The translations under genes were made by a program, and so were the position numbers. Shown here in pieces: positions 52,543-63,503 of a DNA stretch of 64,000 bases (positions are counted from its first letter, which is position 1; the number at the start of each line of letters is the position of its first letter). The DNA lies in assembly GCF_019236475.1 (NCBI RefSeq), contig NZ_JAFAIX010000002.1, positions 248,001 to 312,000 on the forward strand. Reading direction: 5' to 3'. Under the pieces are notes generated by a model. The model ran no database searches. It was not told the DNA's origin and was given only the letters and a program-made list of their open reading frames with translations. The DNA comes from Chitinophaga sp. Lineage in GTDB: Bacteria > Bacteroidota > Bacteroidia > Chitinophagales > Chitinophagaceae.

Positions 52543-54216
52543 ATGTTGAAATTGATCCGGAAAATAATATTTGCCGGGGTGCCACCGGATGCAGGAAATA
52601 AGTATAACAGTGTGATTGTAATCAACGCGCTGGCTTTCCTCACCGCGGTATTTCTGGCGATCATTGGAACCTATTTTTACTTTTTGACCAACAGCATTTT
52701 CCTTATTACTGGGGTAATAATCGAATGTTGTTGCTTTGCTGTAGTGATCTATTTTAATCACAAAAAATTTTATGAGTTTGGCACCTTGGGTACGGTATTG
52801 ATTCATACCGTGTTTGCCTGTTATTTCGGCGCCCTACTAGGCCCCGCCATGCCAGAAGCCTTGATCACGGCTTTTCTACTAACCTTTTTGATTGGCTCCT
52901 CTTTCACCGTATACAAACGTTGGGGAATACGTATTTTCAGTCTGGTCATGGCAGTACTGTTGTTTGCGCTCATCGCATTGAATAACCGCTATCATTTCGT
53001 AGAGCCTATTGCACTCAGTCTCGATACTACCAATAATATCAAAGTAATCTGTTGGGTAGCAATGTTGGCATTGATAGGATTCAGTACCTGGCTCCTGATC
53101 AACCAGAACGACCGCTCCTTAAAAGAAGTACAGCGATTGAATGAAGAGAAGGCCATTTATCATGCAGAGATCAACCATGAATTACGGAATACGGTACACA
53201 CCATCTCTACCTTTGCAGACTTAATCGCCCATAATCACCTTACACCGGAAGAACAGGCGCATATTGTTAGTTGCTTGAAAAGTTCGTCTGAACAGGCATT
53301 GGATATTATCAACAATGGATTATTACTGACGAAAATCGAAGCTGGTAAAAATGATAAGGTAGTGGAAAGTGTGGTAGACATCACGCCATTCCTGCAAGAT
53401 AAGGTCAATATATTCAAAGTGCTGGGAGAACTGGAAGGCAAACAAATCTTGCTGCACACGGATATCCACTCGGCTATTACCACAGACAGGCTTGCGCTGA
53501 CTAAAATCGTCAATAACCTGTTGACCAATGCCATCAAACATAGCGGATCAGGAACTATCATTAAGGTAGATGCTGTCCAACAAAATAATGAACTGTTGCT
53601 GAAAGTGAGCAATCCCGGGCATATTGACCAATCCCGATTGGCCCAGTTGTTTCTGCCGTTCGACTCCGACAATCATTCCCGATACGATAGTACAGGACTT
53701 GGTTTGTATATCACCCATTATTTGGTGACCAGGATGCACGGCACTATAAATGTCACTTCCGAAAATGATACCATTACCTTTACCGTACAACTGCCAGTAA
53801 AGGAGGCCCAGCAAACCATTACGACAGAGGAGCGCAAAGAGGATATTGATTTATCAAGATTCAATATACTCGTGATTGAAGATGATTTGATGAACCAGGT
53901 AGCACTTTCTCGTACCCTCAGAGATAAACATGCAGTTGTTACCGTTACAGGTAGCGCGAATGAAGGCATCCACCTCATCCGAGAAAACAAGCCAGACCTG
54001 ATTATTACGGATCTCAACATGCCAGATATGCTAGGTACAGATCTCATTTCTTATCTCCGACAAGACGATACCCTTCGACATATACCTGTTATCCTTATTA
54101 CCGGTCAAATGATAGAACTGCCTGCCAACGGCTATTCCAATGGTATTGTAAGATTACACAAACCCTTTAAAGTAAAAGAACTCTATCAGGCAGTGCAAAC
54201 CCAACTGCGCTGCTAA
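52543..54216 (+). CDS. Hybrid sensor histidine kinase / response regulator
   Basis: A 557-residue membrane sensor. Six or so membrane segments fill residues about 22-190 without a large periplasmic loop, so it probably senses something within the membrane. A dimerisation domain has the phospho-acceptor His212 in AEINHELRNT; the ATP-binding domain has the N box NNLLTNAIKHS (about 324-334) and a G box DSTGLGLYI (382-390). A C-terminal receiver domain (about 438-557) has Asp490 in IITDLNMPDM and Lys540. No DNA-binding output or separate response regulator gene is adjacent. The start codon at 52543 is the first ATG in frame. Confidence 0.93.
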   Translation: MLKLIRKIIFAGVPPDAGNKYNSVIVINALAFLTAVFLAIIGTYFYFLTNSIFLITGVIIECCCFAVVIYFNHKKFYEFGTLGTVLIHTVFACYFGALLGPAMPEALITAFLLTFLIGSSFTVYKRWGIRIFSLVMAVLLFALIALNNRYHFVEPIALSLDTTNNIKVICWVAMLALIGFSTWLLINQNDRSLKEVQRLNEEKAIYHAEINHELRNTVHTISTFADLIAHNHLTPEEQAHIVSCLKSSSEQALDIINNGLLLTKIEAGKNDKVVESVVDITPFLQDKVNIFKVLGELEGKQILLHTDIHSAITTDRLALTKIVNNLLTNAIKHSGSGTIIKVDAVQQNNELLLKVSNPGHIDQSRLAQLFLPFDSDNHSRYDSTGLGLYITHYLVTRMHGTINVTSENDTITFTVQLPVKEAQQTITTEERKEDIDLSRFNILVIEDDLMNQVALSRTLRDKHAVVTVTGSANEGIHLIRENKPDLIITDLNMPDMLGTDLISYLRQDDTLRHIPVILITGQMIELPANGYSNGIVRLHKPFKVKELYQAVQTQLRC

Positions 54217-54556
54217 CATGCCATTTTAAGCAAAAGGAAAACTCGCTGTCACACCATCCTCTTCCATTCTTCTAAACAAACGTATCCAGGTCCGATAAAC
54301 AAATTTGCCCCCTGTAGCGTTCCTGATATTTATTGCCCCTCAACACCACTAGATAAGTTCCGATTGATTGGCCTTCTGCCGCAAATTTGTTGAAATCCCT
54401 GCTGCCTGGTAACAGGACTGATTTCCTCATTGCATAACACATTAAAAATAAATCAATTGTTTACTGCGGCCACATTTCAGCCTTGTTGGTGTAGAAGATT
54501 ATTACGCAAGCCACAAGATTAATATATTTATCATATAAGCTCTTAATTTTTCTTTT
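54217..54556. other. Intergenic stretch with nothing recognised
   Basis: About 340 bp between two plus-strand genes. No gene, terminator with a T run, or RNA-like structure was recognised; the promoter of the prenyltransferase gene should lie in its AT-rich right end. Confidence 0.5.
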
Positions 54557-55429
54557 ATGCTAACTGTGAATGTACTATTTGAGATTCGTCTTATCTGGCG
54601 TTTTGTCAAAAACGACCTTATGGACACTATTGTCCCTTGTTTCATCACTTTTCTCACGGCTTGGTTTTATGAGGGCAGGCCAGTGAGCGACTTACCCCTG
54701 GCTATTTTTACTTGTACCTTGTATACGATGTTTTACATTCTCACATTCTGTGTAGCCAACCAGGTAAATTCGGAAGAAGAGGATGCCATCAACAAGCCAG
54801 ACCGTCCCTTACCAGCAAAGCTGATTACGAGGAAAGCTGCTATTAAGCGACTCCTCATTTACAATCTCCTCTTTATGCTGATTTCCTGGTGGCTGCATGT
54901 GCTTTTATATGCAATCGCATGGCAGGTGATCACGGTAGTGCTCTGCGGCTGGGGAAGTAGACACTGGATCACTAAAAACCTCGTCTGTATTTCTGCCGGC
55001 ACGGTGGCACTATTGGGCGCAGAATGGCAACTCGCCACCAATCACATCGGCCATAATGTTTGGCTATTTATTATTTTCCTCAGTGTATGGGCCGGCTTTG
55101 GCCTACCAGTACAAGATCTAAGAGATCAGGTGGGAGATGCCGTGATGCATCGTAAAACACTTCCCTTGCAGTATGGCGATGGTAAGTCCAGGAAAATGCT
55201 CTTCATTTATTTCCTTACCGTCTCTCCCCTACTCTATTATTTTGCTATCATCAGCCAAAACAAATACACCGCTTGGGTAATCACGTTGATTGTGGCACAA
55301 TACCTCTACCATGCCGTTATTGCCTTCAGAGTGGTGAAATACCGGAACAGTAAGGCGGACGACAAAACCTACCACTATTTCGTTTACATGTTCATCGCGA
55401 CCATCCCGGTGATCTGTTTCCTGAAATAA
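54557..55429 (+). CDS. UbiA-superfamily prenyltransferase-like membrane protein
   Basis: A 290-residue integral membrane protein with about eight membrane helices. The two metal/prenyl-diphosphate sites of the UbiA fold are visible: NQVNSEEEDAINKPDRPLP (first Asp-rich loop, about residues 71-89) and VQDLRDQVGDAVMHRKTLP (second, about 190-208). UbiA enzymes join an isoprenoid chain to an aromatic or other acceptor, and some relatives are membrane terpene cyclases. No quinone or terpene gene is next to it, so the acceptor is unknown. It is a single gene ended by the hairpin at 55435-55469. Confidence 0.82.
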   Translation: MLTVNVLFEIRLIWRFVKNDLMDTIVPCFITFLTAWFYEGRPVSDLPLAIFTCTLYTMFYILTFCVANQVNSEEEDAINKPDRPLPAKLITRKAAIKRLLIYNLLFMLISWWLHVLLYAIAWQVITVVLCGWGSRHWITKNLVCISAGTVALLGAEWQLATNHIGHNVWLFIIFLSVWAGFGLPVQDLRDQVGDAVMHRKTLPLQYGDGKSRKMLFIYFLTVSPLLYYFAIISQNKYTAWVITLIVAQYLYHAVIAFRVVKYRNSKADDKTYHYFVYMFIATIPVICFLK

Positions 55430-55434
55430 TGTAA

Positions 55435-55469
55435 AAAATCCCAACTGGTAATTCACCAGTTGGGATTTT
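55435..55469. terminator. Strong bidirectional terminator
   Basis: A perfect 14-bp stem AAAATCCCAACTGG / CCAGTTGGGATTTT has a 7-nt loop, with A/T-rich ends on both strands. It lies 5 bp after the UbiA-like stop and 19 bp after the stop of the convergent AAA ATPase gene. Confidence 0.85.
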
Positions 55470-55488
55470 CGTATATACATCGCTGTTA

Positions 55489-56214
55489 CTATGCGCTGGC
55501 TAATTCCAGGGCAGCAGTTTCCAGTTCATGAATGATGCGTCCTTTCATGGTAGTATTGATATAATCTTCTGCTTCCGCATAGGAGATATCATACTTGCGA
55601 GGAAGGTCCCGAAGATGTTCGGGGAATCGTTCCAATTTCTTATCGTAATAGAGGTCCAGTTTATCCGGCCCAGGCAGTTCATATTTCAGTTTCAACTGGA
55701 AACGGCGCAGTAGTGCGGGATCAATGAGGTCATAGAAATTGGTAGCACATACCAGCATACTATCCTGGGGAAAATAATCCACCAATTGTAAGAGGGTATT
55801 GACCAATCGGCGCATTTCGCCGGAGTCGTGATCATCCGTAGAGCGCATTTTCCCAATCTGATCGAACTCGTCCAGGAAAAGCACGGCTTTATCTCGGATC
55901 GCTTTATCGAACACCGTTTTTAGGTTATGGGAAGTTTCTCCAAGTTTGGAAGAAACCAATGTGCTCAGGTTCAAGATCACAATACTTTTACCCAAAGCAG
56001 CCGCAATGGCTTTGGCGGTGGTAGTTTTACCGCAGCCCGACTGTCCGTGGAGTAGTATTTTGTTATCTACTGGGAGCTCGTACTGCCGGAGGGCATGAAT
56101 ATGGCGGTGTTCTTTAATCACCTGTTCCAGGATAGCCTTGTTGGCATCGCTGAAGAAGACATCTTCCAGGTCAATTTTCCTGGGATCAATAATAATCAGA
56201 TCAAATATGCTCAT
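55489..56214 (-). CDS. Stand-alone AAA-family ATPase
   Basis: A 241-residue single-domain AAA ATPase with Walker A HGQSGCGKT (56-64), Walker B VLFLDEFD (111-118), sensor-1 CATN with Asn159 and an arginine-finger pair RRF (170-172). The short N-terminal extension has IDLEDVFFSDANKAILEQVI, as in proteins that couple an AAA module to a small adaptor. It resembles the ATPases of spastin/FtsH type, without any protease or substrate domain, so a chaperone-like or remodelling role is likely, with unknown clients. It is divergent from nothing; the upstream GNAT gene is in the same direction, 20 bp away. Confidence 0.88.
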   Translation of the reverse strand: MSIFDLIIIDPRKIDLEDVFFSDANKAILEQVIKEHRHIHALRQYELPVDNKILLHGQSGCGKTTTAKAIAAALGKSIVILNLSTLVSSKLGETSHNLKTVFDKAIRDKAVLFLDEFDQIGKMRSTDDHDSGEMRRLVNTLLQLVDYFPQDSMLVCATNFYDLIDPALLRRFQLKLKYELPGPDKLDLYYDKKLERFPEHLRDLPRKYDISYAEAEDYINTTMKGRIIHELETAALELASA

Positions 56215-56234
56215 CTCACTAAATCTGCACGTAG

Positions 56235-56774
56235 TTATTGTTTGGGCTTCACCCAGTTTTCCCGGGTGATTTCATATACAAAATTATGTCGGTCTGGTTC
56301 TCCGTAATAGGCTACTTGTGCCTCTGCCACTTTTTCGGCTCCGATTCGCTGAATAGCCTGCTGGGAGCGGAAATTAGTAGCCCCGATATGAAAATGTACC
56401 TTATCTACAAATTGAAGGATATAATCCAGCATCAGTTTTTTGACGGAAGGATTAATACCAGTTCCCCAATAGGCTGTACCATAGAAGGTATAACCGATCA
56501 TAATGGTATTTGCCGCAGCATCATAATCATAAAATCGGGAGCTGCCGGCTACTTTACCGGTGGCTTTGTCGATAATCTTAAATGCGCCGCCACTTTTCAT
56601 AGCGCCATCGAAGAAAGATCTAAATACAGGCTCCTGCCAGCGATCTTTATTAGGATGCTGTTCCCAGATTTTAGGATCGGAGGCTACTGCGAACAGTTCC
56701 TCAAAATCTGTTGTTTCCAGCGGCACCAGCCTGGCCCGCTCATTTTCCAGTATGGGTTGTATGGAGAAATTCAT
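56235..56774 (-). CDS. GNAT family N-acetyltransferase
   Basis: An acetyltransferase of about 179 residues, RimJ-like. It opens SIQPILENERARLVPLETTDFEEL, and then has GSSRFYDYDAAANTIMIGYTFYGTAYWGTGINPSVKKLML with the acetyl-CoA loop, and FHIGATNFRSQQAIQRIGAEKV near the end. The ATG at 56774 is chosen over 56813. It is followed 20 bp later by the AAA ATPase gene, probably one transcript. The substrate is unknown. Confidence 0.86.
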   Translation of the reverse strand: MNFSIQPILENERARLVPLETTDFEELFAVASDPKIWEQHPNKDRWQEPVFRSFFDGAMKSGGAFKIIDKATGKVAGSSRFYDYDAAANTIMIGYTFYGTAYWGTGINPSVKKLMLDYILQFVDKVHFHIGATNFRSQQAIQRIGAEKVAEAQVAYYGEPDRHNFVYEITRENWVKPKQ

Positions 56775-56846
56775 ATATAAATTATTCAGTCCACGCTTTT
56801 CAGCGCAGGACACAAAAATAAGTATTTACGCTGGATGTATTTTCGT

Positions 56847-57227
56847 TTAGCCGAGTACGTAATTGGCAAGCACCTTTTGTACTTCGTAAACGTCTACGGA
56901 TTTGTTAAACTGTTTGACTATACTGGGATTGGCTTCGGAGGATACCCAGATTTTCAATTCTGCATCCAAATCAAAAGTGCCGGCTGTTTCAACACTGAAC
57001 CGGGAGATACTCTTATAAACGATACTGCGATATTCAATTTTACTGCCTGTGAGTCCTTGTTTTTCCACGAGAATCAGGCGTTTGTTGGTAAAAAGGAAAA
57101 CATCTCTAATCAGTTTGAACCCCATTTCAATATGCTCGGTGGCCGTCAGGAGTTTACTGTATTCCTGCACTAGTTCTTCCTGGCTGACAGCGCCGGCGTT
57201 CCCCATTAATCCCGAAAATAGGCCCAT
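56847..57227 (-). CDS. Bacterial PH-domain protein
   Basis: A 126-residue cytosolic protein with a bacterial pleckstrin-homology fold: FKLIRDVFLFTNKRLILVEKQGLTGSKIEYRSIVYKSISRFSVETAGTFDLDAELKIW covers the seven strands, and a C-terminal helix ends YEVQKVLANYVLG. Such proteins have no known ligand but form oligomers in structural studies of the family. It is a single gene, 72 bp upstream of the GNAT gene in the same direction and possibly co-transcribed with it. Confidence 0.85.
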   Translation of the reverse strand: MGLFSGLMGNAGAVSQEELVQEYSKLLTATEHIEMGFKLIRDVFLFTNKRLILVEKQGLTGSKIEYRSIVYKSISRFSVETAGTFDLDAELKIWVSSEANPSIVKQFNKSVDVYEVQKVLANYVLG

Positions 57228-57328
57228 ATCGTTGTTACTTTTTGGACTGGAAAGATATGATAAATTCGTACATTCGAAAGCCTTCTTATCATGAGGTATA
57301 TACCCAATTTCACAACAACTTTTAGATC

Positions 57329-59855
<2,527 letters not shown>

Positions 59856-59870
59856 CAGTAAAGCCGTTTG

Positions 59871-59909
59871 GAGCACCGGTTGTCTCCCTAAAACAGACAA
59901 CCGGTACTC
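59871..59909 (+). terminator. Hairpin after metY
   Basis: A 15-bp stem with one mismatch (core ACCGGTTGTCT / AGACAACCGGT) has a 9-nt loop and begins 15 bp after the metY stop. No clean T run follows. Confidence 0.6.
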
Positions 59910-60029
59910 ACTTCTCCTCCAGTACGTGATAAATCTTTGTTTGTTATCTATATCAATATCCCTCTTAAAGCAAGTCGAGAACGCACTTAACGCATTATTC
60001 AGTTTATCAGGTAATTACACAACAGTTAT

Positions 60030-60449
60030 TTAACTTTTCCTGGCAGTATTACTGCGGATAATTGCCAGATCATCCATAGGCTTTAATCCTGCCTGTTCCT
60101 GGATGTCAATAACCTTACGGTGAAGCATATACGCCGTTTCACTCATATTGGTATCGCATAAAAGGTAGTTAGGGATATCGTATTGCGTAGCATACTGGCC
60201 TTTGTCAAATGCCGACGCTACCAATGAAAGCGTCTGTTTCTCCAGGAAGGCTTTGTAGCTGATCTCTCGGGCAATTTTCCGAAATATACGGGCAGAAAGC
60301 GCTGTGGCAAACTGACTGTCGGTTCCAGAGGAGCAGCCATCCATGACGATAAAAAGATGGGTATTGGTGGAAAGGGCGTCTGTAAATAGGTAATCCTCAC
60401 AGTGATGCGTGTGGAAGGCGCCCATATGAAGGGTGGTGTATACTCTCAT
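60030..60449 (-). pseudogene. PP2C-family phosphatase lacking its central region (in-frame deletion)
   Basis: A 139-residue product. The first 65 residues match the start of Bacteroidota PP2C-like phosphatases (MRVYTTLHMGAFHTHHCEDY, then VMDGCSSGTDSQFATAL), with metal-binding acidic residues. The last 45 (PNYLLCDTNMSETAYMLHRK, then GLKPMDDLAIIR) match the end. The roughly 100 residues between, with the remaining metal-binding Asp motifs, are missing, while the frame is kept. The usual length is about 250. Activity is unlikely. The start codon follows directly on the T run of the TPR-gene terminator, so no separate promoter is visible. Confidence 0.65.
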
Positions 60450-60450
60450 A

Positions 60451-60485
60451 AAAAAAGCAGTGAAAGTTACCACTTCCACTGCTTT
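60451..60485 (-). terminator. Intrinsic terminator of the TPR gene
   Basis: A 14-bp stem with one mismatch (60454-60467 with 60472-60485, loop TACC) ends in TTTTTT on the minus strand at 60451-60456. It lies 16 bp after the TPR stop codon and abuts the start codon of the truncated PP2C gene. Confidence 0.8.
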
Positions 60486-60501
60486 CTGAAAAAATTATTT
60501 C

Positions 60502-62415
60502 TTAGAAATCACAGGTTTTGATCAGTCCTTTTGCCAGGGTGATCTTCTTGGTTTCACCATCTTCTTTGATTTCAACAAATCGTTCCAGTCGGGTGGACCG
60601 GCCCACCAAGTAATCCTGATCATAGTAATAATTCGTCACCTGTTGCACAGGACCATTTTGGAAGACATCAGACCCGGTATAAACACGGGCGGTTTTCTGT
60701 TGATTGAAACTGTGAATCAACTGGATGAAATATTTTCCTGGTTTCAGTCCCTCGAAAACAAAACGGCCATCATCTCCAGAATAGGCTACCACACAGTATT
60801 TGTTTGCTTCGTCCGACATATATACACTCGTATTCTTACCTTCCTTTTTCTCTCTCAGCGCATACCATTCATCTAAATAAGGCGTTTCAGGGAAGAGTAC
60901 CACTTTTACATTTTTAGCGCTGAAAATAAGTCCATCGATTTTGGTACAGGCCCTACCCATAATGGTGGAAGTACCTCGTTGCAAGGCAGCAGCCGCTAAT
61001 TTCGGGTCGAAGGTACCTTCTGGAAAAATGCTCCGATGGCTATCACCGCCACTGGCGGTGATTTGGCCTCCCAAGTCAGCGTATTTCTTACGATCCAGAT
61101 TAGCCTGTTTCTTGTTGCCGATAGCTTCATAGGCATCAGCGCGATTGCCATAGGCAAACATATTTTTGGGGTCCAGCTCAATTGCTTTGGTATAGTTGCT
61201 GATAGCGAGACTATACTGTTGCTTATTATGCTGGATCGCTCCCATATTCATATAGCCGTAGGAGTTATTTGGATTTATTTCAATTACTTTTTGAAAATCC
61301 GCCATTGCCTTATCGGGGGCCTTCAATTGGCTGGAATAGAGAATTCCTCTTTGAATGAGTACGTTTTCATTACGGGGATCTGCGGCTATGGCGCGATTGT
61401 AGTCGGTCATAGCGGAATCGTATTGTTGCCAGCGTTCAAAGATTTGCCCTCTGCTGAAAAGGTAATTTGGATTTTTGGGTGCGAGATTAATTGCTTTGCA
61501 GTATTCCTTGAATGCTTCTGGCACTTTATCCGTAGCCATGTACACCAGGGCACGGTTGCCATAGAGGGCAGGGTCTTTCGGCGTTATTTCTTCCACCTTC
61601 GCATAATCAGCCAGGGCTTGGTCGTAATGCCCCCATTTCTTATAGGCTACGGCCCTATTGAAATAGGCATCTCCGTCTTTAGGATCATAGGAAATGGCCT
61701 TTGTATAATCTGCGATGGCTAGTTCGTATTGGTCTTTACCTGAGTAGGCATTCGCCCGATAGCCGTAGCAGGCCCCATAACTGGGATTGATGGCCAGTGC
61801 TTTGGAAATTTCCGCGATACCGTCATCGTTTTTGTCATCGCGCAGGAGGAGGATCCCTCTTCTTAGGTATGCGATGGCCATTCTTTGCTGGAGGGAGATG
61901 GCTTTAGCGTAATCGTTCATTGCCGCTGCGGTGTTATGCAGACTTTCATCTATCAGCCCCAGGGCGTAATAATCCAGTGCTGTAGCAGGATTTGACAGCA
62001 GTTTATGGGCTTTATCGTAAGTTTTTGTGCTGAGATCCGGCTGTTGCTGGAACTGGTAGCAGGCAGCTTTCAGGGCGTAAAAGAGGCCGTTGTTCGGATT
62101 TAGGCGAATGGCCTGGTCATAGCTGGACTGGGCAGCGGTCAGGTTATTATCCAAGACCTGCGATCGGCCGGCAACGGCATAGGCCATAGCGTTATTGTGA
62201 TCCGTACGGATAGCGGCAGCCGCTAAAGTGCCAGCTTGTTTAAAATCGCCCTCCATCATTTTGATGACGGCTTGGTCTGTCTGGGTGGTCTGTGCTACAG
62301 CAGTAGCTGTAGTGAAAGCAATCAAGGAAACAATGGGTACAATACGGTTTCTCGTTGATCTTAGCAAAAATGGAATCAGGAACATGGGTTTAAAATATGG
62401 TTCGATGGCCATCAA
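60502..62415 (-). CDS. Exported TPR-repeat protein
   Basis: A 637-residue protein with a signal peptide (about 22-42, ending AVAQ) and about eleven tetratricopeptide repeats (about 45-435): typical units are DYAKAISLQ, DYTKAISYDPKDGDAYFNRAVAY and NYTKAIELDPKNMFAYGNRADAY. The C-terminal part (about 470-637) has no repeats; FVFEGLKPGKYFIQLIH resembles a carboxypeptidase-regulatory-like strand pair. TPR proteins scaffold protein complexes, here in the periplasm or at the surface. A start at MFLIPFLL, ten codons later, would also give a good signal peptide. Confidence 0.85.
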   Translation of the reverse strand: MMAIEPYFKPMFLIPFLLRSTRNRIVPIVSLIAFTTATAVAQTTQTDQAVIKMMEGDFKQAGTLAAAAIRTDHNNAMAYAVAGRSQVLDNNLTAAQSSYDQAIRLNPNNGLFYALKAACYQFQQQPDLSTKTYDKAHKLLSNPATALDYYALGLIDESLHNTAAAMNDYAKAISLQQRMAIAYLRRGILLLRDDKNDDGIAEISKALAINPSYGACYGYRANAYSGKDQYELAIADYTKAISYDPKDGDAYFNRAVAYKKWGHYDQALADYAKVEEITPKDPALYGNRALVYMATDKVPEAFKEYCKAINLAPKNPNYLFSRGQIFERWQQYDSAMTDYNRAIAADPRNENVLIQRGILYSSQLKAPDKAMADFQKVIEINPNNSYGYMNMGAIQHNKQQYSLAISNYTKAIELDPKNMFAYGNRADAYEAIGNKKQANLDRKKYADLGGQITASGGDSHRSIFPEGTFDPKLAAAALQRGTSTIMGRACTKIDGLIFSAKNVKVVLFPETPYLDEWYALREKKEGKNTSVYMSDEANKYCVVAYSGDDGRFVFEGLKPGKYFIQLIHSFNQQKTARVYTGSDVFQNGPVQQVTNYYYDQDYLVGRSTRLERFVEIKEDGETKKITLAKGLIKTCDF

Positions 62416-62442
62416 ATGGTTTGCTAAGATAAAACTTTTCCG

Positions 62443-62820
62443 TTAGTGTGACTTACTAATTGCCGCATGACCGATCATGCCCAGGTGGGTATGTTTGAAA
62501 TCATCAGCATATTTGAGACCGTATCCCATCATACGATCAAAGGAACTATGTGCAAAGAGCAATAACCCGGCGCTGAGCAGCATTGGGATAGAGAGCCAGT
62601 AGCCGAATGCCGCCACCAGGAGCGCCACTCCCCTATGGTGAAACAGGTTGTAGGAAAATGCGCCGACCCGTGGGCCAGCAAGGTACCCCAGGGCGGAGAT
62701 ATCTGGCAGGAGAAACAGGGGTATCCAAAGCCAGAAGGAAATTCCTGGGGTGAAATGCACCAGTAGGTAAATTGAAAATGCGGTGAGTAGGATTTCTTCC
62801 GTTTGTAATGTTTTTTTCAT
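62443..62820 (-). CDS. DUF4260 membrane protein
   Basis: A 125-residue membrane protein with four hydrophobic segments and the strongly conserved DUF4260 end: HSSFDRMMGYGLKYADDFKHTHLG. The segments WIPLFLLPDISALGYL and YNLFHHRGVALLVAAFGYW are also typical. The function of the family is unknown. It is probably under control of the Crp/Fnr-type regulator encoded 66 bp upstream in the same direction, as such pairs often are. Confidence 0.88.
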   Translation of the reverse strand: MKKTLQTEEILLTAFSIYLLVHFTPGISFWLWIPLFLLPDISALGYLAGPRVGAFSYNLFHHRGVALLVAAFGYWLSIPMLLSAGLLLFAHSSFDRMMGYGLKYADDFKHTHLGMIGHAAISKSH

Positions 62821-62886
62821 ATAGCTTGTTTGTGGATGTAAAGTTATCTGGCAAACAGGCTCCTTCTCTTGACAAAAATCAAGAAG

Positions 62887-63456
62887 TTATGACAATTGCT
62901 TTTTCCTGATCCTGCTGAGGGTTTCAGGCGTCATACCCAACATAGAAGCCAGGTATTGTAGTGGTACTTGGTTAAAAAGACCAGGATGCATCCCAAAGAG
63001 CCATTGGTAGCGTTGCTCTGCGCTCATGGCCAAGAGATTGAACACACGGTCTTCCATATACGTAAAACAGCGGGCAATAAATCTCTTTTCCAATTCATGC
63101 CAGGAAGGAATTTTTTCGCCTAGCTGTTGATAGTCTTTTCGATGAATCGTAAATAGTTCACAATCTTCCAATGCTTGTATACTGCAGCGGGCAGGTTTTC
63201 CGAAAAAAAGTCCGTTCAGGTCTGTAACAAAATAGGCAGGAGTACCGATCCATTGCGTAACTTCCTTTTCTGGCAATTGCACAAAAAAGCGTGTGAGGCC
63301 GGAATGTTGAAAGCTAAGGGTATCGCAAACCTGCCCTGCTTTCAGGTAGTATTCCTGTTTACGGAGTTGTTGTGGTTGGAAGTAATTGGCAATGGCTGTC
63401 AGGTCATTATCCGGCACGCCAAAGAAACTGCTGATATATTGTTCTAATGCTGTCAT
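62887..63456 (-). CDS. Crp/Fnr-family transcriptional regulator
   Basis: A 189-residue regulator. A cyclic-nucleotide-binding-like domain (about 15-120) contains QQLRKQEYYLKAGQVCDTLSFQHSGLTRFFVQL; the DNA-binding part (about 150-189) is a short winged helix, QVPLQYLASMLGMTPETLSRIRKKQ. No Fe-S cysteine set is present. It is related to the regulators often found beside small membrane-protein genes in Bacteroidota, and the DUF4260 gene follows. An inverted repeat lies just upstream of its start. Confidence 0.9.
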   Translation of the reverse strand: MTALEQYISSFFGVPDNDLTAIANYFQPQQLRKQEYYLKAGQVCDTLSFQHSGLTRFFVQLPEKEVTQWIGTPAYFVTDLNGLFFGKPARCSIQALEDCELFTIHRKDYQQLGEKIPSWHELEKRFIARCFTYMEDRVFNLLAMSAEQRYQWLFGMHPGLFNQVPLQYLASMLGMTPETLSRIRKKQLS

Positions 63457-63457
63457 A

Positions 63458-63474
63458 TTCGTACTAGGAACGAA
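63458..63474. promoter_or_regulatory. Inverted repeat at the Crp/Fnr gene start, possible operator
   Basis: TTCGT and ACGAA flank 7 nt (TTCGTAC-TAG-GAACGAA, six of seven positions symmetric). It lies in the 47-bp gap between the divergent Crp/Fnr and NTF2-like genes, so it could serve both. Confidence 0.4.
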
Positions 63475-63503
63475 AATATAAAAACCTTAAATTACATGAA
63501 AAA

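Noticed and set aside
61036-61722. A 228-codon plus-strand frame
   Set aside because: It is antisense to the TPR repeats; the long open frame arises from repetitive codon use in that gene.
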